Source: Perca fluviatilis (lineage: Eukaryota; Chordata; Actinopteri; Perciformes; Percidae). From it: a stretch of DNA of 64,000 bases. The position numbers and the translations under genes are program-made. Shown in pieces: positions 51,501 to 63,420 of the stretch. The stretch covers positions 11,220,340-11,284,339 of the forward strand of contig NC_053128.1 of the NCBI RefSeq assembly GCF_010015445.1, read 5' to 3'. The first letter of the stretch is position 1, and each line of letters starts with the position of its first letter. Below the pieces are notes generated by a model. That model was given only the letters and a program-made list of their open reading frames with translations. It did no database searches and had not been told where the DNA came from.

Positions 51501-53631
51501 TGGAGGCGCTGTAATGAAGTGGGACTGCCGTGAATGTGGCTTGGTTTTGGCCATAATGGCTATTTATTTGGACAAAACAGCATCAATAAAGAGCAATGAA
51601 ACAAAAGCTAATAGTACACCTGGTGGGAAACTACAGACGGCACCGTCAGATTATGTTGGTGCGTTTCCGGCACACCACTCAGCCATATCCAAACCTAGCC
51701 TAATAAAAAAAAAAAAAAGGGGGAGTCGGTAATAATCATACGTCCAACACCCCCACCCCCTTTTCTCTCCAGGCAGAATTGGTCCTGTCATTTGGACCCT
51801 CCAAACACAGACCATATGTGGGTTCAGCCCTGGCAATCAGACTGCATTGTGGAGCAGGCGGCTGAGTTCATCAGGAAAAAATTAGCCCGCCGCTCTGCAG
51901 GCCTCGCTCCTATTGGCCAGTCACGCGGCCCGCTCCGTTTGAGGGCACCCCAGACATTCCTGCGGATAATCTTTTCCATTCCTCTGCTCAGCTCGGTGAG
52001 GACAGACCAAATCACAGCACAAGGCCTGCATTGTGAGGCCCTTTTCAAAAAGCCCCGTTTTCAATGCAGTCTCTCTTTTATGCTTTCCCTCTCTCACCTC
52101 ATACACCACAATTCCAAAAAAAAAAAAAAAAACATTTTCCCATCATAACTCGTTTTCTCATAAAAACACTAAATTATTGCTTTTTTTAAATGATCCTGCA
52201 CTGCATTTTCTCACAGTCCCATTCCAGTAAGAGTTTGTTTTTGAAAAGCCCAAACAATGTAAAACCACTGAAACCAGAGCCTGGCCACATCAGTGCGCGG
52301 CCTGGAGTTCAGCAGATCGCTGCTGAATACGGTTCCCCGGGCGAGGCTCGCAGGCCTTCCCAGAAAACCTCCTGCTTGGTCACCGCTACAAGCCTTGCAC
52401 CTCCCACAGCAGCTTGTCATTGTGGCCGTAGTCGGGCGGCTGGAACGCCGAGATTGGAGGACAATCACACGATCTGGGGACACTTTGGTGGATTTATAGT
52501 AACACGTTCCATAATTAGACCCATGATTATTACAGGGTCTATAAACTTTAGACTCCAGAGAGGCTGTCTAACCTCTGCTGCTATGACTTCACAGTTACTT
52601 CACTTTCTCTAGAAGTACACGCTGCTCTTGGCCGCTCAGGGAGCATGTCACACACCACTGAAATTTGTTTAACATCTCCTGTAGTGAAACTGCAACAAGG
52701 AAAGATAGTAAAATCCTTCTTTTTCAACACTTTCACTCCTCCTCTCCATTTGCCCCAGGATCTAAGGAAGACAAAATAATCTAACGTGGCTCGTATCCGA
52801 GTGTGCTACAGCTCTCAAAATAGCCACAACACAAAGAAGGAAAACCTTTTGACACACTTCAGCAAGACTACACTTCTAATCCAGATGCTCCTAATTGTTC
52901 AGGAAACACATCCACCCTTACTGCAGGCTGTGACAGTAAAAAATGCCGCAATCAATCAAGATAGCTCTGTAAAATACACAAAGATGGGGGTGAGGTTGGT
53001 GGAAAAACTGTGCACCTCACCGATCATGCTGAAACATGTCCATGAAAAAGTATGCCTGTGAAAGAGAGGGTAGTGGGTTCACATCTTGCCTCCACTGAGA
53101 CCAGAAAAAAAATCCTTTATTTTCCAAAGAGGGAAAAAAAAAAAAATAAGGATATCCGGATTTACATAGTCTATTTTGTTTTAAGAGGACGAAATTTACA
53201 AGACCGAGACATTTCTTTATACATGTTAAACAAACATGCATGTTGTTGTTTCGCTAGAGATGTCTGAACCTGCAGCAGTGACAGAACTCCCATCTGCCCC
53301 AGTGGTCTGTGTCCTACTCTGAACTTTTCACTTTGCAGTTACAGAATGCAAGGTCCATGCAACAACCAGGCAATGTTAATAACCAACACTGCATACACTG
53401 TCTGGCTAACAAATATGATATAGCAGTATGCTATCCATTCACATTTCCATTCCTTTTACCTCTTTTTCCAGTTATTAAAGCATGTATTATATGCAAACAA
53501 TGTGTATAATAATAAAAAAGCAATCCTTATGAATCATCACTTTGGACCCAGTAGAAGTGTGTGGTGGTGTCTGTATCTGCAGACAGCCTGCCGTCTGCCT
53601 GGATTTTCTCTTTTCTTCTCATTTTCCTGAG
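45539..53631. other. long non-coding stretch, mostly unique
   Basis: About 8 kb in which I find no gene. C runs occur at 46183-46190 and 49471-49479; a (CAAGC)n-like pentamer lies at 50036-50057; poly-A lies at 51705-51717 and 52116-52131. 46890-47130 has features of a diverged repeat (TTCGTATCGACGAGTATCC). 51840-52060 and 52270-52500 are balanced-composition unique blocks that could be conserved non-coding DNA. Confidence 0.35.
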
Positions 53632-53856
<225 letters not shown>

Positions 53857-54357
53857 TTTGTGCTTTAGAACGTAACCGGTGTAATCAGAGTATAAGGTTT
53901 AATACATCTGATTTACTGCCATGTTCGGCGCTCCCTCTCTTCATTCACTCTCTAACTCACTCGACCACCGCTGCGCTCTCTCTCTGGCTCTGTGCCGGGG
54001 AGGAGGGGCCATCTTTGAACGCTGTGTGTACCTTCAGTAAGCGATACTCACTACATAGGACACCTTTAAGGATGCCCAAGTTTCTGATTCTTGAAGGCAA
54101 AACTTTCACAAAAACTAAGAAAAGCCAAGGAAATGTTTGCAGTAATGGATTTAGTCCGGTTTAAATCAGATTGATAAATTTGATTTCATCTTTTTTTAAA
54201 CAGCTTATTGGCAGATATAAATAAATATTTCTGTGGAAAGGCAGTTTTGACAAACTAAAGAAAACATTTTCAGATTTTTCGCTGTTATCTACAATTTATC
54301 AAACAGAAGCTTAAATTTGTTTTGGTTGTGTTAGCAGTCCTTAAGACGCTACATCTA

Positions 54358-54358
<1 letters not shown>

Positions 54359-54384
<26 letters not shown>
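54359..54384 (+). repeat. (AT)n microsatellite
   Basis: About 13 AT units. Confidence 0.95.
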
Positions 54385-54389
<5 letters not shown>

Positions 54390-54973
54390 CTAAATCTATT
54401 AGGAAATGAGTTCTCCAATAATAAATGGAAAAAAGGTGAGTGTGTACAGCTTTTCAGAACTTAAACAAAGCATTAGATTATGCCTTAACATACTTTTACT
54501 CCTTCCATGTCCTGTGACATTATAGTTCAAGTATCTAACTTTAAAATCAAAACAGCGGCTCCCGTGGAGCTGTTTATGTGTTCATGTGACTTTGTCTTGC
54601 CATTCAACAGTCATGCTCTGCTCACACGACGGGCAGCTCAGCCGGTCCCAGCACTGACACTGCAGGGCGCGCGAGCCTTGGAGATGGAGTGATAAACGTA
54701 TCGGCATTAACCACATGTCCGGCACAGCTCTGTCCCCTATTCATTAGCCACATACCAGACAGTTCAGCTCAGAATATCCACTGATGTCAGCTTGGTGGAT
54801 GGGGTGGGGGGGCGAGGGCCAAGGTGTTTGGAGGAAGGGGCCGATCTCAGAGTAACACGGTTAACTTGTCCATCACTGGGGCTCCGCATGCAAAGACACC
54901 ATTACGCATGAAAACCAGACTGAACTCTGCCTCCTAAAAGGGCCCCAGCCACACCTCTGACCGGAGGCGGCCT

Positions 54974-55000
54974 TGTGTGTGTGTGTGTGTGTGTGTGTGT
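54974..55000 (+). repeat. (GT)n microsatellite
   Basis: About 13 GT units. Confidence 0.95.
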
Positions 55001-55694
55001 CACAGCAACACTTTCCACTGTATGACAAACCCAGTTGAAACTATTTTAGAAAGTTTAGAAAGCGTTTTTTCTAAGATAATATTGTGAACCGAATAAAACT
55101 ATATTACCACATACTTCTCTCTGGAAAGTATAATTTTGCACCGCCTTTTGATAAATCAAATTAAGTAAGTTGCCATTTCGGATGACTAGACAGTCTCAAT
55201 AGCTGATGAGTAGACAGTCTCAATAGCTGGGTCATGAGATGCACTTTAAAAATACGCTCCTCATGTTCTAAAAAGAATAAATAAAAAATAAATGCTGTGA
55301 CTAACCTGACTTACCCAACAACAATGTACCAAATGTATTTCTTACCTGGTGGTTTACTGAGGAGAAGTGCATTCTCTTACATTTTACCCAAGAACCGACA
55401 AGTACCCAAGTAGCAACATGGTTGTTTAGACAGTCGGTGTTACCTGAGGATAGGCGGCGCTGATGGAGGGGACACATGCCGCTGAAACAGGAACAAGCCT
55501 CGCCCGAGCGGCCTCGCTGCATGGGAGGAGCCAACGAGCACTGGGGCTTCAGGAACCCTTTGAACAAAGACATGAAGACAAATAAGAGACCGAAAGCAAA
55601 CCTAAAGAAGAAACAGAACAGAAATGACGATACAACTTTATTGTCAGTTTACACTGAAATTCATTTTGCTTTCCCGAGCAGCTCTGCTCAAAAC

Positions 55695-56052
55695 TAGGGC
55701 TGTGCAATTAATCAAAATTTTAAATCGTGATTATGATTTCGGCTCCCAATGATCACAAAAGCAGAATAATCGAGAAAAATAATTATTTAGCTCATTACGT
55801 TTTGCAAGTAAACTCTTATTTTCTCTTGTGTTCTGAATGAAAAAATAAAGTTTAAATAGGAAAAGTATTAAGGCAAATGTCACAGTTGTGTTTTTTTACT
55901 GTTGATTTATTTAACTTTTTTCACTGTTTTTTTAAGTTTAATAATTGCAACATCTTTCCAGAACTCAACGAGTAATCGTGTTAAATTATCGTGATTTCAA
56001 TATTGACCAAAATAGTCGTGATTATATTTTTTTCCATAATCGAGCAGCCCTA
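55695..56052. mobile_element. hAT MITE with perfect 8-bp target duplication
   Basis: The ends TAGGGCTGTGCAATTAATC (55695) and AATCGAGCAGCCCTA (56052) are inverted. Flanking CTCAAAAC at 55687-55694 and 56053-56060 is perfect, the hAT signature. AATCGTGATTA-type motifs repeat near both ends. 358 bp, no coding sequence. Confidence 0.92.
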
Positions 56053-56060
56053 CTCAAAAC

Positions 56061-57916
56061 ACACAGAGTTAAACAATTACACATATTAGTCCAAAGATGA
56101 AAACGCATGATATCCTCGGATCCATATCTTAATTGGCAGCACACTGATTTTGGTTTAGCAACAGGATAGACTGCTGCATAAAAGAGTTATTGAGCCTGTT
56201 GTATCTAAGAGGAAGGGACTCTAAATCTGACAGAAAGAAAGAAATGGCTTCTAGTAGATGATATACTGGACTCTTGTGAGCATACAACACTTGAATAACA
56301 AAAGGCTGAGTGTTGAGCTCCAGGGCAAGTTTGATGCTCATGGGGTGAAGAGTGAGTTAAAAAAAATAAATAAATAAAAAAAGATATTCCTGCCAGCATT
56401 GTGCCACCATCAGACCCAGCCAACCTCTCACATTTACAGTTCTGTGGCTGGCTGGCCCTCACTCCAACCTCCTCACCAGCTCACTGCTCATGTCAGCTCT
56501 GTGGCTGTACCCAGGGCCAGGGCTCCAGAGTGTGGACAGAGCCGGCAGAATACTAGGAAAGGCTGGCCTGGAGGAAGGCAAAAAGCGTCCAGTGCAGGGG
56601 GACTGAGGTTAGCAGCTCTGTTTGGGCAAAATGCCAGATTAGGCCGAGGTGCCTCGAGGGGCTTGACGAGGCCGTCCTACTGTCTGTCTCTGGGGTCACG
56701 GGGGGTCATTTTCAATAGGGAAGTCATTATCCGGCACAATGAAGCAACTGAGTAGGCTCTACCCCCTCCACACCAGCATTCACCCGTCACTGACATCCAG
56801 CAAAAACGAAGAGCAACAAACAAACCTACAGTAGAAAGGTTTTGCAGAAATATTGTTTGAAATACAGCAATATTCAACATCGGAGGCAGATGTACCAGAA
56901 ATTTGGAGCCAAATGCACCATAAACTAAAACAAGATATTGCAAATGCGTACCAAACTCCGACCCTGCAGCACTAACCCTTACACTGATGGTCTTTTGAAA
57001 TTCCTTAATATCCCTGTGGATAATGAGACTTAAAGTGGCATATGGGTGGCATTTCATTTCATGATTGACACTGTAGCCCCTAGCCAAAGTAGAAACTTCT
57101 GTGTCAGCCAGTCAGAGGAGGACTCGCGCTGCCTTTATCAACTCGGTAAGCCTCATGCGGATCTTATTGGCACCCGCACATCTCTGCAAATCCAAACTTT
57201 ATTCATTCCTCATGAGGACCTTTAGATTTCCGGCAAACATCAAGAGTGGCGGGTGGAGGAACCCCCCCCCCCCCCACACGCTCCACCCCCGTCACTGTGT
57301 TCTGAGCCCAATAAAGCGCCTTTATTTCCACCATGAAAAACATGTCACTCCGGATGAGCTCAGAGAATGACATTTAAAACAGGCAAAGGGATATTGAATT
57401 AGTTCCCCATGATCAGCTGTCTGGGATGCTGATATCTTTGCTTATAAGGGTGTGCATTTGTGAGTGTGTGCCATGTGCCTGTGCAGTTACGTGTATGGGG
57501 GGGGGGGAGTAATGCATCATGTCCTTGCATACTTCAAAGGTTTGATTAGCATTACGGATGAAGCAGGGACTGACAAGGCACAGCAAGTCTGCACGAGCAA
57601 GAGCAAACAGAGGTAGACTGAGATCACCCTAAACTAAATAAACCAGATAAGGGGCATTTTCACCGTCTCATTAAAGTAGACGCAAAAATGTTTCTCCTCA
57701 TACACTTTATCTCATTGTTTGCTAAGCATAACAGAGCTATTGTTCTTATCCCATGTTGGGAAAATGTCAACTAAAAACAGCAACGACTCTTAAACGCAGT
57801 TTTATGGGTATGATTAAGTGTAAAGGCATTTTGTAAGTGCATGTGATGACAATTTATGTATCTGTTGTATTCCACATAATAACAACATCTTAAGAGATGA
57901 CTGGATTTGAGTCAAG
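56061..57916. other. non-coding stretch
   Basis: No gene recognised; a C run lies at 57262-57275 and a G run at 57497-57507. Overlapping open frames at 56399-57087 show no family. Confidence 0.35.

Positions 57917-57983
<67 letters not shown>
57917..57983 (+). repeat. (GT)n microsatellite
   Basis: Uninterrupted GT run of about 65 bases immediately left of the foldback element. Confidence 0.97.
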
Positions 57984-57985
<2 letters not shown>

Positions 57986-57987
57986 AA

Positions 57988-58842
57988 AGTGATGCTTGAA
58001 TTTGTCTATTACGAGTAGCGTTAGTCGCTTATGAGCGTAGCTTAGCGGGACTAATGGCCTAGGCGTTTAGTATATCTTAAATGACCCCACTAATAAGCCC
58101 AAAAGATACACAAAGGTCTACACTAGTATATATATAGGTTATGCACTTTAAAACCTACTCCTAAAACCCTGGGATTGGAAGGAGGTACACCAGAAGTTTA
58201 TGTAAATAACACATGCCTGCTGGCTTCTGCTCTCTGCTGTTGTTGTTGCTGCTGCTGTAAGACGAGTGCTTAGGGACATCTACAAATTACAACACCGAAA
58301 AGAGATGCAACAAAAATATTTTTTAATTTAACTTATTTTTTAAAGTGCTGTAATATAACTAGCAGGAGACAAGTAATAATTGAGGTAAGTTTGGAGACAT
58401 TACCTTATTTAATCATTAAATTAATACATATTTTTGTTGTATCTCTTTTCGGTGTAGTAATTTATAGACGGCCCTAAGCACTCGTCTAACTGCAGGTAGC
58501 AGCAGCAGCAGCAACAGCAACAGAGAGCAGAAGCCAGCAGGCAAGTGTTCATAAACTTCTGGTGTACTTACAAACTTTCCAATCCATCGTTTTATGAGTG
58601 CATAACCTATATATACACACACTAGTGTAGACCTTTGGTATCATTTCGGGCATTATTAGTGGGGTCATTTAAGAGATACAAACGTGGGTCCATTAGCCCC
58701 GCGCTAAGCTACTCAGCGGCTAACGCTACTCTACGCTAACTCGCCCAATGTTCGACCCAGGTGAAAAAAGCTTCTGGGGGGGGTGTTTGGCTCGAGGTCA
58801 TGGTGCAAAGGATCCTAGGGTGAATTACTCCGAACCATCACT
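57988..58842. mobile_element. long foldback (inverted-repeat) element flanked by TTAA
   Basis: The ends AGTGATGCTTG and GAACCATCACT are flanked by TTAA at 57984-57987 and 58843-58846. Unlike ordinary MITEs, nearly the whole element is one diverged inverted repeat. Mirrored pairs include CTTAAATGACCCCACTAATA (58076) with TATTAGTGGGGTCATTTAAG (58654), AAAGGTCTACACTAGT with ACTAGTGTAGACCTTT, and ACACCGAAAAGAGATGCAAC with TTGTATCTCTTTTCGGTGTA. The arms meet near 58340-58410. Each arm has a short CTG/CAG triplet run (58240-58258; 58496-58521). The right arm is longer at its outer end. Non-coding. Confidence 0.88.
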
Positions 58843-58846
58843 TTAA

Positions 58847-60240
58847 GATCACCCCAAAACCCAATCAAACATGTTTTTATCATAGTGTGGGTGAATGTAT
58901 CAATTGAGATCATTTCAGTATGATCAGCAAAAATGTGGACATCTCGGTCTGTCATCACTCCCAATACAACAACAACTCAACAGCCATGATGGTGAAGTCA
59001 ATTCATTTTGTGTCATGCATACAAAAAATATAATAATATGATCCAGAATATACACTACAAAAAAATTAAAATAAAAGAACAATTTCAAAAGTCTTTTCCA
59101 AGCTTTTGAGACAAAATGAGCTAACAGAAAGGACATTGAAATCGATCAACCCTTCCATCTTTTTATCAACTGTACACCAGAATATTTGAGGGTGCCGTGT
59201 TATCCTCCAAGCGTAGAGAATGTACACTAAAAAAGCCCCAGAGGTACACCTCCTACGTTAGTATCACATAACCGTACTCATGGAAGAAGAAGAAGAATCT
59301 TGTAAAATTTCGATTCAAAAAAAGTCCTGCTCCATCTATTACAAATCAGCCACATCCCCCCCCCCCTTTACCAAATGAATCAATGCTCCAGGAACATGGC
59401 ACATTCTTAGTTGTACAAAAGGGGTTGAAGGTCAAACAATGACATGGTATAGAGCTCTGAGCAATGTCACTGAACATTAAGGCATTAACATATGAGCCCA
59501 GGCTCGCAGTCAAAACGGACTTTTCCAAAATCAGGAGTAAACTAAGCAGACAGCGGTAAAAAGCAGCAAAAGAAAAACCTGCAGTAAGGTTCACACGGGA
59601 CAGAGCAGAGCGATGTTAAAAGGTATGGTGGTCTAACACTTGGGATTTCACCCGCCCCTTCTGGGAAAAAAAAAACAAACGTATCCTTTATTTTTTCAAT
59701 GTAAATACACAGATCTATAAATTACATTACACAAATCAACATCAAACATTCAGTTACCTGACAGGTGTCCAAATATTTAAAAAAAATTAAAACTATGGTT
59801 TTGAAAAGCATGTACATGTTTTTTTTTTTTTCCTTCTTCCTGTTGTCATAAATCGTTTTCAGTGAAGGGCTTTACTTATCAGGACTTGAAGTATGTGATG
59901 AAAGCGCGGCAGCAGCTCCGACATGTATGTGCAGGTTCAGGGTCTGCGGTCATTAATGGTGAGGTCGGTACACGTCTCGTCATTAAGTCTTCCCGATCAC
60001 GCTGCATCAACACGTCTCGGCCCGTACACTTGAGCAGGACCTTGATTACAGTAATGTTTGATCTTGCTCTTCACTTCTAAGCAGCGAGTATCTCATTGGC
60101 TTTAATAACTGCATGATCCAATCTTCAAGGGAAAAGCTCAAACACTCCCCCCCCCCCCACACACACACACTCAGAGCCAATCAGCATTTTCCTTATACTG
60201 GCGATCACGGGGGAGTCAGAGCAATGTAAACACGCTGGGG
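58847..60240. other. non-coding stretch
   Basis: No gene recognised. C runs lie at 59357-59366 and 60147-60156; T and A runs are scattered. Unique-looking sequence at 59860-60130. Confidence 0.35.
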
Positions 60241-60480
60241 GTTTCCTCATTAAAGATAGGCCGCTAATGAAATTGCATCCAGCATTTACAACCTTGTGCT
60301 AATGAAGGCAAGCCTTTGAGATGTTCCGCTAATGAAAGAAGGATTTTTTTTTATTGATATAAAGGCTAATAAAAGAAAAGCTTAATGACAAGGTTCTAAT
60401 GAAACAAAGGTGCGTAAATTTGCCGTTATAACAAACCTCGCTGATAGGAGCGCAAGCGGAGTATTTTCATTAACAGACTA
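60240..60480. promoter_or_regulatory. cluster of TAAT homeodomain-type sites, candidate enhancer
   Basis: GCTAATGA occurs at 60263, 60298 and 60328, GCTAATAA at 60365, CTTAATGA at 60381 and TCTAATGA at 60395; CTCATTAA at 60247 and TTCATTAA at 60467 add reverse-type sites. TAATGA/TCATTA cores are bound by many homeodomain proteins. No repeat ends were recognised here. Regulatory function is inference from motif density only. Confidence 0.35.
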
Positions 60481-62071
60481 TTCTCGTTTATCAGATTCAT
60501 CAGTCAAAGTGCTCGCCGACTTTACAAGATCCCACAAACTCCAGCCTTTTGAATGAAATGCATTCAAGCATTTATGAGAGTTTAAGGGATTGCAGCCGAG
60601 CTCTCTTTAAGGGTAACGATTGTCCGTGTCCCGCGTTGCCAGGGTGATCAAGCCCAAGGTTAAAGTTCATTGGGCCCTTAATGCATCTCCCAGGTGCAAT
60701 AAAAAAATAAAAAAAAAAGCTTTTCCCACATGGGTCTCCAGGGGGTAAGGTCCTGGTAGAGTGCGCAGAAGGACGATCCAGCCGAGGAGCCATCAATCGC
60801 CACGGTCACCGCCGTGAATGCCATTCACCTTCAGCGGTGTACTGCAGCATGCCTCAAAGCTCCAAATGAGGGAAAAGAAAACCCGTTTTAGACAGTTCTA
60901 CACTCCCTATATATTGGCCTTGAAGACTCAAGTGTCCATCAAGTGTTTGCCCACATGGCCTTGAGACATCCATTTCACTGGATTTTCTGTTTCGTAGGAC
61001 AGAAGACTCGACAGTGAACGAAGACCGAATTCAGATACTTGATGAACCATACAAACCCTTTTCAAGCAAGAAATCCTTCGATTTGCTGTTTTATGTCATT
61101 GGTTTGAATATTTTGGTGGGTTTTGACTATAGCTCAGACAAAACAAGCAATTTAGAAGGCCTCACCTTGAACTCCGGGGACCTTGTGGTGGGCATTTCCA
61201 TCTATTTTCTAACATTTTATAGACTAAAATAATTAATTGCAAAAATCACTGGAAGATTAGTCAATAATGAAGAGCACGTTATCACCACTACGTCAATGAT
61301 TTTTGCAAGTGTGTCTGACACACTGTGTGTTTGCGTTTAATGCCTTCTTTTTTTCCTTCCTATAAATGAAAGGCATCAAGAAGGAGACTTAATGATCCTC
61401 TGATGTTTGCTTTTCTCTAAAGAGAGCTAATCTCATGCAGCACCGTCTCATTACACCAACAATTACCACTCTGACAGAGCCTGTGTGCTGAAACGACTCT
61501 TCCCGTTCTTCACTTCAGTGAGCTCTCTGTCAGTAGCCAAAAGACACTTCGGGACCCATCAGCTGATAATCAAACACTTCTCATCTGAGCGCTGTGTCCC
61601 TCTCTGATCCCGATCATCAGCACGGAAAGCATCCGACCTGCTTTTGAGCATATCTGCTCAATCAGCAAACTGTCTTCCCTCCCCCGTAGATGATATCCAT
61701 TTTGAAAGAGAAAAAAAAGAAGACAAATTTAAACATGGCTCGGAGCTTTTATTTATCTCAACCAGAACAAAGCCTGATCTATCATGACAACAAAGCAAAC
61801 CTCTTGAAGATTACTGGAGGCAATACCTAGATGCTGATCACACTACTGTAGTTGAAAATGGACTTATTTTACACGCGTGTAAATTCTTTTATTTACACGT
61901 TTCTCTGCCTAACTGGATTCATTACACGCCTTCTTTTCTTTCAGTTTCAGAAACACATTTTGGTTGAAATTCAAATTGCATATTTTGTTTGGTATAATGA
62001 GTCAACCCAAACAGGATGCCCCTAGTCCCTTGATACAAGGGGCTTAGACATAAACCTGCTTGTCACTGTCT
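60481..62071. other. non-coding stretch
   Basis: No gene recognised. 61130-61270 looks like an antisense fragment of the AATCGAT hAT-like family (CTCACCTTGAACTCCGGGGA, then TCTATTTTCTAACATTTTAT). The remainder is unique-looking. Confidence 0.35.
61130..61270 (-). repeat. hAT-like interspersed repeat fragment (AATCGAT family), antisense
   Basis: Read on the minus strand it has TATAAAATGTTAGAAAATAG followed by TCCCCGGAGTTCAAGGTGAG, matching in order the head and TTCCCAGAGCCCAAGGTGA block of the copy at 29490-29735. Diverged, without target duplication. Confidence 0.5.
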
Positions 62072-62073
62072 TG

Positions 62074-62140
62074 ACTAGGGCTGCAACGATTCCTTGAGCA
62101 ACTTGAGTAATTCAATTACTCAAAATCATCTACGCAAGTT
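62074..62140 (+). repeat. hAT element end fragment
   Basis: TAGGGCTGCAACGATTCCTT with GAGTAATTCAATTACTCAAA resembles the left terminus of a well-known type of fish hAT repeat. No matching right end was found, so only a fragment is called. Confidence 0.5.
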
Positions 62141-62381
62141 CTTTGACACACAGTACACGGTAGAAGCTCCTCCTGAGCCTCTCAGTGCTGGTGTAGCCTG
62201 TTCCTTCTTCCTGACTTCAACAGGCTGTTCCCTGGGTGGTTTGGACCTTGAATGTTTCTTATAGCCTTTTTTCTTGCAGCACCTGGTGTAAATCTCCTTT
62301 AGACAGGGTAGGGAAAAGTCTATTGTTTGTTCAGCTCAACAAACCACTATTTACGATTGCTCTTTACTAAAGCAAAAGTGT

Positions 62382-62412
62382 GGGGCGCCCTGGCAGCTCA
62401 CCTGGTTGAGCC
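62382..62412 (+). repeat. SINE head fragment
   Basis: GGGGCGCCCTGGCAGCTCAC then CTGGTTGAGCC matches a tRNA-like SINE head with an A box; no B box follows. A small truncated copy. Confidence 0.45.
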
Positions 62413-63197
62413 TTCGCCCCCAGAAACAGATACCCAAGAAGACCTTGTCTGGAAGACATAACTCTCAGGTTCAGCCACAACAAACCACACCACTTGCGGC
62501 AAAAGTTACTTTCACAAAATGACGAGGAGCTTGATGCTATGAGTAGTCCTCACTTCACTGGAAAACAAAAAAAGTGACTAAAATCTGCAACTTGCATTCA
62601 TTTCTCAAGCTGCGAGTCACAAAACCAACGGCTGTTTGAGGTCTGGGCTGGCAATAAAAGCTTAACTGGACAGCTTTATTGAATGACTTATTAAGCCACT
62701 GTGTTTTGCGAGACCTAAACTGAGGCGCTTTTGAAATGAACAAGAGCACCTTTCTGTAGCGGCGCTTTAAAAAAAAAATAAAATAAAAAAAATAAAATAA
62801 AAAAAACATGCCTTCCTACTTTGTCTGAAATCGAGTCTGCACTTTCACACAGTCTCAGGATAATGAAAGTGGCAGTTGCCCCGGTGTAGCATTTGAAGCT
62901 GCAAGGCATCTGTAGAAAAGGTAGAGCTGACAAAGATGACCTTTGTAAAACCGTGACTTTAGGACTGTTATTATGGAGCAGCACATGTCTATCATAGGCA
63001 GTTCTCTTTTCTAAAGACTTTTTTAAAGACTTCGAAAAAATGTAATGCAAATCCACTCATTTGAATTTAAATCCCAGTTAAAATAAAATGATAAATTATT
63101 TTGATTTAAATCAGGGTTTATTTATTTATTGAAAATGAATGTTACTTTGAGCAACATAAAAGGTTAGGGAAACGGCGTGTGAAAAGTAGCATAGACT
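62413..63197. other. non-coding stretch
   Basis: No gene recognised; an A-rich low-complexity run (AAATAAAAT type) lies at 62768-62808 and creates a spurious Phe-rich open frame. Confidence 0.35.
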
Positions 63198-63420
63198 AGG
63201 GCTGCGTGATATGAGGAAAAGTATTCAGTACAGTATTCTGCTAAAACATCAAATTGCTTGTTGAATTTTAAACAAATGAAGGAAATTGTTTCCAACATTA
63301 TTTTATTGAACAAACCGAACATGGACTTGAATATTAAAAAGGCACCATTAAAAAAAGTGACATTTTAAAGTGCAGTTTCCTGATATTTTCTTTTAACTAA
63401 CAACATAACCTAGACATGTT
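63198..63420 (+). repeat. hAT element end fragment
   Basis: TAGGGCTGCGTGATATGAGG at 63198 resembles the left terminus of fish hAT repeats with TAGGGCTGGGCGATAT ends. A/T-rich sequence follows. The right end was not found before the window end; the right limit is arbitrary. Confidence 0.45.
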
